A stretch of 29,520 nucleotides of DNA. Source: JBBRRP01 sp964609655 (GTDB lineage: Bacteria; Myxococcota_A; Polyangia; Polyangiales; Polyangiaceae). Under the pieces are notes generated by a model. The model was not told the origin of the DNA and did not search any database. It saw nothing but the letters and a program-made list of their open reading frames with translations. The DNA lies in NCBI GenBank assembly GCA_964609655.1, contig CAZSUA010000025.1:1-29520 (forward strand), in the 5' to 3' direction. Below are positions 7,221 to 13,962 of the stretch, in pieces; positions within the stretch are counted from its first letter, which is position 1, and every line of letters begins with the position of its first letter. A program made the position numbers and the translations under genes.

Positions 7221-8245
7221 TTCAAGGCAAAGAGCCAAAACAACCCAAGCACGCTGGTTAAGATGACGATCAACGCCATCAGGCCAATCGCCAATTCGCC
7301 GCGGCCAGCCCGGGGCTTTTGCGCTCGGAGCGCGCCCTCTTGATGCAGCCTGGAAGCTTGGGGGAGCTGGGGGTTGGTTTCTCTCGGTGCCGTCGATCGT
7401 CGATCAATGGTGCGAGAGATCCCGCCCGTCCAACCTGCTCCGTCTTCACCCTCCGAGGGATTGGGTGGGTCAATGATTTCGTCCTCTCGGAGGAGCTCTT
7501 CGGCGACAGCTTCGAGTTCGTTGAGCGCGGCGGTCACCGGATCGGAGAGCTGAAGCGTGGTGCCGCCGAGTTTCACCTGATATTCGGGATCCCAGCGCTG
7601 CCACTGCAAAGGATCGAGGCGTTCATTCTTGAGATAAGAGCCGTTCTTGGAGCCGACGTCGCGCACCAGAATATCTTCACCGCGGCGCATGATTTCAAGG
7701 TGCCGTCGTGACACATCCGGGTCGTCGACGATCAATTCGGCATGTGAACGGCCTACGATATAGGCCTGCTCAAACTCCACAATATCCACGTAGGTTTCAG
7801 CATCCACTCCCGGCGCTACGGGAATGGCCACGCTGACGCGCGGACTCGTGGGCCCACCCTCCGCGGCGAGGGCCTGTGCCACGAGCGACAGCGCCATTTC
7901 GTAGGTGTGCTGCTTGACGTTGGGATCAGGGGCGGCGTGATCAAATAAAAGCTCTAGCCAAACACGCCCGATCCGGACGAGGTCCCCCGACCGAATCACG
8001 CGGGGGGCTTGCGGTGCTAGGCGTACAGAGCCGACAAATGTGCCGTTCGCGCTACCTTCATCGAGAATAATGTAGTCGGCGCCGCGCTGACGTATCGAGG
8101 CATGGCGCTGACTCACGCTCGGGTCCGGAAGCCGAACCTCGCAACCTCGAGCACGCCCAATGATAATTCTCGGTGCGTCCAGCGAGATGCGCGGCGCCCG
8201 CTGCGAGGCTGAAGTACCAGAACGAACGATGATCGAGAGTGCCAT
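7217..8245 (-). CDS. Double FHA-domain protein with C-terminal membrane anchor
   Basis: The 342-residue protein starts at the ATG at 8243-8245; the frame is open to a TTG at 8263. Two forkhead-associated domains are visible. FHA1 (about 5-100) has GR 30-31, SQRH 45-48 and SANGT 65-69. FHA2 (about 150-235) has GR 165-166, SRRH 179-182 and SKNGS 199-203. Both keep the residues that bind phosphothreonine. An acidic segment (about 242-270) and a Pro/Arg-rich linker lead to a single helix at about 319-339 ending FALN, so the protein is tail-anchored with the FHA domains in the cytoplasm. It has no catalytic domain. With two kinase genes nearby, a role as a phosphothreonine reader at the membrane is likely but inferred. 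Its stop shares the CTAG at 7217-7220 with the stop of the convergent TMTC-like gene. Confidence 0.92.
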   Translation of the reverse strand: MALSIIVRSGTSASQRAPRISLDAPRIIIGRARGCEVRLPDPSVSQRHASIRQRGADYIILDEGSANGTFVGSVRLAPQAPRVIRSGDLVRIGRVWLELLFDHAAPDPNVKQHTYEMALSLVAQALAAEGGPTSPRVSVAIPVAPGVDAETYVDIVEFEQAYIVGRSHAELIVDDPDVSRRHLEIMRRGEDILVRDVGSKNGSYLKNERLDPLQWQRWDPEYQVKLGGTTLQLSDPVTAALNELEAVAEELLREDEIIDPPNPSEGEDGAGWTGGISRTIDRRSTAPRETNPQLPQASRLHQEGALRAQKPRAGRGELAIGLMALIVILTSVLGLFWLFALN

Positions 8246-8701
8246 ACCCTGCCAGCCGACCAACGGCTCGGTCCAGGTCTTACGTCAGGTCGCGCCGGAG
8301 GGCCATATGCCGGTGTCGGCGAGGTGGGCAGCGCCGTTCCCCGAAACGCCGCACGGGTTCACGCGGACGGCCAACTCGAACACAATGCATAGCGTTAGTG
8401 GTCACTGCCAGCGATCAAGTGGACACCAAGTTGGTGTTTGCTGCCCACCCCGCTGCCGCGAAACGCGTCAGCCGCCCCTCCCCGGCATCGCCCCGTCGTG
8501 CGGGTCGCTGCGTGAGGGGCACGACCGGGATGTGAGGTTGCGGGGCAGCGCCGTAGGCGCGCCAGGTGAGCTACCCCTTTCGTTCCTTGGAAGATAGTAA
8601 GCATGCTTACTATCTCGTGTTCGACGTTGAGATAGAGATCACAAACAAGTTTAGGAGCACTTGGGGATCAAGCTCTACGCGGGCGCGGCGCCGAATCTCG
8701 G
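8246..8701. other. Gene-free stretch with palindromes and a possible gene remnant
   Basis: No frame in these 456 bases reads like a protein. It holds a 7-bp inverted repeat (ACACCAA-G-TTGGTGT, 8423-8437), the 24-bp palindrome at 8592-8615, and at 8652-8656 an AGGAG followed by a TTG (8661) that opens MGIKLYAGAAPN. That short stretch resembles the first beta strand of a thioredoxin-fold or glutathione-transferase-type protein, but the frame then loses sense. It could be a 5' gene remnant. The region is also the promoter area of the FHA gene, which reads leftward. Confidence 0.5.
8592..8615. promoter_or_regulatory. Perfect 24-bp palindrome, candidate TetR-type operator
   Basis: Half-site AGATAGTAAGCA is followed directly by its exact complement. 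Perfect symmetry over 24 bp with no loop fits a dimeric repressor site better than a terminator. The core AGTAAGCATGCTTACT resembles operators of TetR-family repressors as I remember them. A weak promoter overlaps it on the plus strand (TTGGAA 8587-8592, TACTAT 8608-8613, 15-base spacer). No TetR gene is in this window. Confidence 0.55.
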
Positions 8702-9136
8702 CTATTTGCTAGCAGCTGACGGTACCCGGGTCGAGACACCCAGGTGGTCAAGACACTCGTCAAGTGTCGGGAAAGTCAGAACTCGCAATCCCACGCTGAA
8801 GCTCAAACTTGCGCCTGCCATACGGGCTGCTGCCTGGTCAGAAACGAAGAAAACCGCCTCCCCGTGGCTTTCCTTGTACTGCCTCCACCACTCAGCCCCA
8901 GCCTTCACTGCGAGCGGCTCAAATCCCCTCATCAACCTGAGGTCCATGATCCAGGACGGAGTTCTTGTTGACACCAATGCTAACTTGAACTGCGGTAAGC
9001 GAAGCGCTGCCATCTTATGTGTAATATGCCCAATGAACCTGGTCCAAACGACATCTGGGGCCAAGACCTCGGACTCGATCTCACCTCCGGGAGGGATCGA
9101 GCTAGGAAGTTGTTTCCTGGCTGAAGACAGAGCCAT
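8702..9136 (-). CDS. Small SpoIIAA/STAS-like protein of unknown function
   Basis: The protein has 144 residues from the ATG at 9134-9136; a GTG at 9148 in frame is an alternative. The sequence reads as a compact alpha/beta domain: EIESEVLAPDVVWTRFIGHI at the N-terminus, then PSWIMDLRLMRGFEP, AGAEWWRQYK, AVFFVSDQAAARMAG and LRVLTFPTLDECLDHLG. The order of an early strand, a WIMDLR strand, a helix and a VFFVS strand fits the SpoIIAA-like (STAS/SEC14-like) fold; I am only moderately sure. There is no signal peptide, so it is cytoplasmic. Its start lies next to that of the divergent terpene synthase, so the two must share a very short promoter region or have promoters inside each other's coding sequence. 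Confidence 0.65.
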   Translation of the reverse strand: MALSSARKQLPSSIPPGGEIESEVLAPDVVWTRFIGHITHKMAALRLPQFKLALVSTRTPSWIMDLRLMRGFEPLAVKAGAEWWRQYKESHGEAVFFVSDQAAARMAGASLSFSVGLRVLTFPTLDECLDHLGVSTRVPSAASK

Positions 9137-9172
9137 GCGATGACCCACAACGGCCGACGATTGGCGGAGATA

Positions 9173-10240
9173 ATGGATAACAAAAGCCTGAGCAAAAAAG
9201 ACGGACTGGAGCCTGAAGGTCGCCCCTTAGGCGTCGCCATGCCCGGATTGTCGCGAGCGGGACTAAAGCGTGTGTGGGATAATTCATTACCGAGCCGTAC
9301 GGAGCTGCTCGACGCCATCTGCTGTCCTTTCCCCCTCCTGATCAATCCGAACTGCGACAAGGCCCAACGGGGTTCACTTGAGTGGCTGGCACAGTGGGGC
9401 GTACTAAGCAATTCTGGGCTTCGAAAGGCAGAGCGAGCCCAGCTAACGACACTCGTAGCGGGATTCTATCCTTTCTGCGGCCCCCGAGAACTTGCACTCG
9501 CGTCGGACTACGTGTGTTGGGCGTTTGCCCTCGACGATGTCGGGGACGAAACCCCCGTCGGGAGCCGGCCCACAAGGCTGTTAGAGTTCTTTAAGGATTT
9601 TGAGCAGACCCTAGAAAACAGGCGCCTCCGACCAGGGGCGTCGAATTTGGCTCGAGCCTTCGAAAACATTTGGAATCGCGCCCGAGAGTACACGACTGCG
9701 AGTCAACTTCTTGAGTTCGCCGAAGGTAACCGAGCATACTTTGGAGGCATGCTTTGGGAGGCAAACAATCGTTGCGCCAACATTGTCCCCGATGAAGTTT
9801 CGTACCTAACATTCCGCCCCGCCGCAGGAGCCGTTCCCTCCTTCTTTGCATTGATCGAGCCGTTGGAGCGCATCTCACTGAACGCCAGCACGCGGGATTG
9901 CCCTGAGCTCAGGGAACTGGCGAAAATGGCTGGCAACATCATCTGCTGGACCAACGATTTGCTCTCCTACGACAAGGAGCGGATTCACGGAGATGTGCAC
10001 AATCTGGTGACGGTATTCGAGAAACATCGCGGGTTACCTCCTCCCAATGCGGCGCGGGAAGTCGTTGATCTTGTGAATACCGTCACAGGCGAGTTTATCG
10101 CGCTCTCAGAGTCACTTCCTAATTTCGAGGCCCCCGAGCGAGAAAAGGTGGCCACCTATCTGCAGGTGCTCCGATCAGTCATTCGAGTGACCCTAAATTG
10201 GACTTATGAATCCACTCGATATTCACCCGAGAGCACGTGA
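9173..10240 (+). CDS. Class I terpene synthase, probably a sesquiterpene cyclase
   Basis: The 355-residue protein starts at the ATG at 9173, with GGCGGAG just upstream; an in-frame ATG at 9140 would add 11 residues. It has the full class I signature: acidic motif DDVGDE (121-126), the NSE/DTE triad NDLLSYDKE (261-269), a likely pyrophosphate-sensor Arg215 in LTFRPAAG, and a C-terminal Arg-Tyr pair (349-350). The N-terminal FPLLINPNCDKAQ and EWLAQWGVL resemble bacterial sesquiterpene synthases that cyclise farnesyl diphosphate with Mg2+. Length is normal for the family. The product cannot be told from sequence. No P450, methyltransferase or prenyl synthase is adjacent, so it appears to be a stand-alone terpene locus. 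The enzyme should be soluble and cytoplasmic. Confidence 0.9.
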   Translation: MDNKSLSKKDGLEPEGRPLGVAMPGLSRAGLKRVWDNSLPSRTELLDAICCPFPLLINPNCDKAQRGSLEWLAQWGVLSNSGLRKAERAQLTTLVAGFYPFCGPRELALASDYVCWAFALDDVGDETPVGSRPTRLLEFFKDFEQTLENRRLRPGASNLARAFENIWNRAREYTTASQLLEFAEGNRAYFGGMLWEANNRCANIVPDEVSYLTFRPAAGAVPSFFALIEPLERISLNASTRDCPELRELAKMAGNIICWTNDLLSYDKERIHGDVHNLVTVFEKHRGLPPPNAAREVVDLVNTVTGEFIALSESLPNFEAPEREKVATYLQVLRSVIRVTLNWTYESTRYSPEST

Positions 10241-10337
10241 AGTCGGTGAACGTCCTAGCCCAAACGGGCCGCATGCCGCCCCAAGCCCCCTCCGTTTCGC
10301 AGTAAATTTGGCCGATTTGGCGGGTTTGCCGTAGTCC

Positions 10338-10343
10338 GGGAGG
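10338..10343 (+). promoter_or_regulatory. Ribosome binding site that sets the GTG start of the PilZ-like gene
   Basis: GGGAGG ends 9 bases before GTG 10353. The alternative ATG at 10383 has a GGAGG 11 bases away inside the frame, so GTG 10353 is preferred but not certain. Confidence 0.5.
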
Positions 10344-10352
10344 TGAGGGCAA

Positions 10353-12209
10353 GTGCACCGTGCCCCGGAGGCTTTGATTCAGATGCTAGAGAACCAAGAA
10401 CGCCGCTCCCCCAATGCCGCACGAGTTCACGTGGACAGTCGGGTGGAGATTTGTGGGCAGGAGCCCAAGAGCGCAGCTTTTGAGGCTCAATCTATCAATG
10501 TGAGCTCCCGCGGCATGCAGCTTCGGACCCACTTTGTACCCGAGCAGGGCCAATCTCTCGTGTGTCGCTTCGAGAGCCACGGGCGCCAGATTGTGGTTGA
10601 AGGCCAAGTTATTTGGCGTCGCGATGCCGCCGAGGGCGATGGCGAATTTGGTGTGCAATTCACGGCGCTCGACGGAAGCAGCGTGGATGCGCTGAAAGCG
10701 TTGTGCACACCGGCGGCGCTTCAAGCGGCCGAGGAGCGCGAAATGAGCCCTCAAGCGCTCCTTGACGTCGAACCGGGGATGAAGGTGCGCTTACACATTG
10801 AAGGCCTTGCCGCGCCCATGAAGGCACGCGTGAAGGGCAGTAGTCGGCGTCGCGTTCAAGTGGGCTCTAATCTGGAATTTCTCACGGTGGGTAGAGAAAT
10901 TGAGGTCGAATCTGCCGATGAGAATCCCAACTTCGTGGCGCTGATCGACGGCGTAGAAGTGTCGATCGATCCACGGACGCAGGTGCCCCAACTGCTGGTT
11001 ACCTTGCGGCGTCCTGGCATCGACCAAACTCCCGAGCCCGCGGTGGTCGACACGACGGCTCGGTCATCGGGCAAGTCCAGGCAAAAGAGCGCCCGAGCAA
11101 GTGAAACCGACTCCGTCGAAGCTGAGTCGATTCCCGGCGAGCAAGAAGAAGCGCTCAGCGCTCGCGAACTTGCTGAGTTGGGGCAACGCATGGGCAAGTG
11201 GGCCGCTAAAGTGGGAGTTCTTGCGAAAGGTGCCGGTTCCAATCTGGCTTCGCTGAGCGAAAAAGCAGCGGGCGGCTTGGGAAAAGTGTTCGAAGTGGCA
11301 CGCGCACGAATGGGAAAACCTGCGACCGAGAATAAGGAGCGTCTCCGACGCACTGCGCCGCCGCCGGAGGGACGTTTCTCCAATGCTCCACCACCGAAGC
11401 CAGGAGTGCGATCGGTGGCGAGCAACGGACTCCGACAACAGTCGAGCCCCGTGGTGGAGGTGAGCTCAGCGTGGGCCGGAATGCCTCCGAAGGTGAGGCT
11501 TCTTGGGACGCTGGGCGTTGGAACGCTGCTTCTCGGCGTCACGGCTTTTATCACTCTCCACGGGGGAAATAAGCCAGAATCTGCCCAGGTGCCAGCCGCA
11601 GCAGCGTCCGCCGCCGCTGCCAGCCCAAACGTCGCGACGCCCAACGTTGGGGTTGCGCCGGGGGCTCCAGAAAAAGCTGCAGTGGCGAAAGCCGATCCGA
11701 AGCAAGGCATCGTGGCAGAGGTGCCACTCTTTGGTCCGACTCCGATGGCCACCTTGGAGGCGGCACCCAAGGCACCTGTCGAGGAGGCGGCCGAGCTAGC
11801 GATGAATGAAGGAGAGCGCGAGCTTCAGCTTTCGCGTGCGGCTGCTCAAGAGGATGAAACCTTCGCCGAAGATGCGAAGCCAGCCACGAAACCTGAAGAT
11901 GTGAAGCCTTTCCAGCGGGGTAATCTGGAGTTGCCCATTGTCTACAAGCTGAAGCTGGATGCACCAGGTGGCGCGCTCGTTGGAACACCGACACCCACCG
12001 GTTTCAAGGTGACGCTCGCTGGCCGCAAGGTTCTCGACAATGGTCGGATGATCGAGCAGCGCGATCGACGGATCCTTCGGGTTCGGACCAATAACACCCA
12101 GGCAGGAGCTGAAATCACGTTTCAGTTTCGCGGGCCTGTCCCCGGCTACAAGGTTCGCCTTCAAAAAGATTCCGTCGACTTTTTCGTGAGTTCCGGCAAA
12201 GACAAGTAG
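10353..12209 (+). CDS. PilZ-like domain protein with transmembrane helix and C-terminal beta domain
   Basis: The 618-residue protein starts at GTG 10353. Residues 17-120 are PilZ-like: INVSSRG (48-54) fits the (D/N)xSxxG motif, and GQVIWRRD and FGVQF follow as expected. The upstream arginine motif RxxxR is not intact (ERRSPNAAR, 16-24), so cyclic di-GMP binding is doubtful. A second beta-rich stretch (about 134-220) may be another PilZ or YcgR-N-like fold. Then come an acidic/Ser-rich linker, a helical part (268-320), one membrane helix (about 381-402) and an Ala/Pro-rich outer spacer. The last about 100 residues (ELPIVYKLKLDAPGG onward, VTLAGRKVLDNGR) resemble an AMIN-type domain, which in other proteins binds cell-wall or secretin partners. 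This suggests a link between a cytoplasmic signal and the periplasm; that is inference. Confidence 0.78.
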   Translation: MHRAPEALIQMLENQERRSPNAARVHVDSRVEICGQEPKSAAFEAQSINVSSRGMQLRTHFVPEQGQSLVCRFESHGRQIVVEGQVIWRRDAAEGDGEFGVQFTALDGSSVDALKALCTPAALQAAEEREMSPQALLDVEPGMKVRLHIEGLAAPMKARVKGSSRRRVQVGSNLEFLTVGREIEVESADENPNFVALIDGVEVSIDPRTQVPQLLVTLRRPGIDQTPEPAVVDTTARSSGKSRQKSARASETDSVEAESIPGEQEEALSARELAELGQRMGKWAAKVGVLAKGAGSNLASLSEKAAGGLGKVFEVARARMGKPATENKERLRRTAPPPEGRFSNAPPPKPGVRSVASNGLRQQSSPVVEVSSAWAGMPPKVRLLGTLGVGTLLLGVTAFITLHGGNKPESAQVPAAAASAAAASPNVATPNVGVAPGAPEKAAVAKADPKQGIVAEVPLFGPTPMATLEAAPKAPVEEAAELAMNEGERELQLSRAAAQEDETFAEDAKPATKPEDVKPFQRGNLELPIVYKLKLDAPGGALVGTPTPTGFKVTLAGRKVLDNGRMIEQRDRRILRVRTNNTQAGAEITFQFRGPVPGYKVRLQKDSVDFFVSSGKDK

Positions 12210-12210
12210 C

Positions 12211-12228
12211 TGACACGAGGCCTCGTCA
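12211..12228. terminator. Possible bidirectional hairpin between convergent genes
   Basis: TGAC...GTCA encloses the perfect 12-bp palindrome ACGAGGCCTCGT (12215-12226) in the 16 bases between the stops of the PilZ-like gene and the cytochrome gene. There is no T-run, so termination is only a guess from its position. Confidence 0.3.
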
Positions 12229-13962
12229 GTGGGCCTTCGGTGTGCCTCGGGTGCTTGTCGTGATCCAACGTGCCGGGACTGGTGTCGAGATCCCCGTTGC
12301 CTGCTCTGGGGCTAGCGTCGCGTGCACCAGGGCTGACGTCGAGCTGAGCGGTTCGCGACCCTGGGTGAAGGTTTGCGTTTCCACGAGGGCTCGATAGAGG
12401 GCGTTGAGCTGCTTCGCACGACTTTCAGACGGGAGGAGGAGCAGCGCAATATTGGTGTGGAGCTCTTTGACGCTGGTCGGCTTCAGATCACCTGCAGTAT
12501 CAAAAAAACGAGCGGCAATTTCAGGGTTGGTCCCGAAGTCATCTCCGGTTCGAGTCTCTTCTAGGTAGAGCGAGTATTCGTAGCGTCCGTCGGCGCGCTT
12601 GGGCTCAGGCACGCCGTCAAAGCCACGCTCCGCGGTCGAGTAGTAGCCGTGCGCAAAAGCACCGCGGCCAAGCTTTCTTGGGAATGAGAAGGTGCTGTCG
12701 GTGGAGGCACCGATGCCACCGTGACAGCCGATACAGGAAGCTGTCTCCTCGAATGATTGGGGTCGGAGAGCGCCAACTCGATCTTCAATGAACCCTTGAT
12801 AAATCCAGCCTTGCCCGTTCGACAGCCCAGCTTCGATATTCCCCAGGATCCTCTTGAGTTTCGCGGGAGAGTGCGCTCTCTCATGTTCTTCCCGAAGCGC
12901 ATTCGCTTCAAGCTGAGCGTAGGTTTGCCAGGTCGTTTTGCGTGAATAGCGCAGTTCCTTCATGCGTGCCGCAGCTCGCACCTGCCCGTCTCCTTGTGGA
13001 TCCAGGTAGCGGAGCGAATGCAAAAATTCGGTACCTATCGGGAAAAGGCCAGCCGCGAGTGGGAGTTCGCGAGTACGCGCGGCGCCGACGTAGCTCATTT
13101 TTCGGTGAGCTTGGGGCGGCCACCGATACGCGATCAGGCTCGCCTGGCCAAGCTTGCCATCTTGATCCAAGTCCACACCGTATTGTAGTTCGTTCGTTTC
13201 GGGGATCTCAACGTTCGCCCGTGTGATCAGAGCTTCGACAATCGCTAGGTTGATGACGTAGGTCTCTCGATCCAGGTTGCCGTTTCGGCTGACTTGGAAA
13301 TCACGCGGCAGCCGGATCTGGGCGTCGCCGAAGGAGCCGTTCGTGGGCCAGAAACCCCCTGGAAATGGCGTATAAGCGAAAGTGCGCCAGCCGGTTAACG
13401 TTCCGTCTGGGGCGTTGTCGAAGCCTTGTGCGTCGAAGTGGAAATAGGAATCAGGGACGTAACCGTCCCACTTGCCGTTGTGGTTCGGATCCCACGCTTC
13501 CGAGAGCGAAGCTCTGAGGCGTTGAGTGAGGAGCAGCTGTGCCGGGCTTGATTGATAGTTGTTGGTGCGAACGTAAGCGAGAAGGTCCGCCGCTTCGAAT
13601 TCTTTTGCGATAGCGGAAAAGTCGCGCGTTAGATTGGCCCAGGGATTGGGGGTGCCGGTCTCGCTTTGGCTGGCAAAGTCGTAGCGGAGCTGCAGATCCT
13701 CGTCATGGGTGAAGTTGGGGCCGAGTCCTTGAGTGTGGCACACGTAACACGGGTTCCGCGTGGCTCCACTGCGAGTCTGTGTCTTCGCGTAGCAAGCGGG
13801 TGGAATGTACGGTGTGCGATTGGATGGAACGGAGCTTGGAGTTGTGCGCTCGTTGGCGCCCGCTACAGTAAGGAGTGCAGAACAAAACAGGGCCCCGCTG
13901 AGCCACCCACTCACCGCGATTCGTCGCTCAATGAAGCGCGGGGAACGGCCCGAGGTACCCAT
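12226..13962 (-). CDS. Exported di-heme c-type cytochrome-like protein
   Basis: The 578-residue protein starts at the ATG at 13960-13962 (or GTG 13971). An N-terminal export signal is visible: basic IERR, then a hydrophobic stretch WLSGALFCSALLTVAGA (20-36). Two c-type heme sites are present, CYVCH (72-76) and CIGCH (410-414), far apart, so heme attachment should occur in the periplasm. Two Asp/Asn-rich loops, DPNHNGKWDG (158-167) and DLDQDGKLG (264-272), look like EF-hand or dockerin-type calcium loops. I do not know the family; long di-heme proteins of this sort are often annotated as cytochrome-like proteins of unknown function. It overlaps the 3' end of the PhoX-like gene by 35 bases, so it is probably translated in a coupled way and may act with that protein. 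Confidence 0.8.
   Translation of the reverse strand: MGTSGRSPRFIERRIAVSGWLSGALFCSALLTVAGANERTTPSSVPSNRTPYIPPACYAKTQTRSGATRNPCYVCHTQGLGPNFTHDEDLQLRYDFASQSETGTPNPWANLTRDFSAIAKEFEAADLLAYVRTNNYQSSPAQLLLTQRLRASLSEAWDPNHNGKWDGYVPDSYFHFDAQGFDNAPDGTLTGWRTFAYTPFPGGFWPTNGSFGDAQIRLPRDFQVSRNGNLDRETYVINLAIVEALITRANVEIPETNELQYGVDLDQDGKLGQASLIAYRWPPQAHRKMSYVGAARTRELPLAAGLFPIGTEFLHSLRYLDPQGDGQVRAAARMKELRYSRKTTWQTYAQLEANALREEHERAHSPAKLKRILGNIEAGLSNGQGWIYQGFIEDRVGALRPQSFEETASCIGCHGGIGASTDSTFSFPRKLGRGAFAHGYYSTAERGFDGVPEPKRADGRYEYSLYLEETRTGDDFGTNPEIAARFFDTAGDLKPTSVKELHTNIALLLLPSESRAKQLNALYRALVETQTFTQGREPLSSTSALVHATLAPEQATGISTPVPARWITTSTRGTPKAH

Noticed and set aside
8661..9143. A 160-residue plus-strand frame starting MGIKLYAG
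   Set aside because: Most of it is antisense to the STAS-like gene, whose sequence reads as a folded protein; only the first 12 residues may be a remnant.
10856..11770. A 304-residue minus-strand frame inside the PilZ-like gene
   Set aside because: It is low-complexity antisense of a GC-rich gene; the plus frame has recognisable domains.
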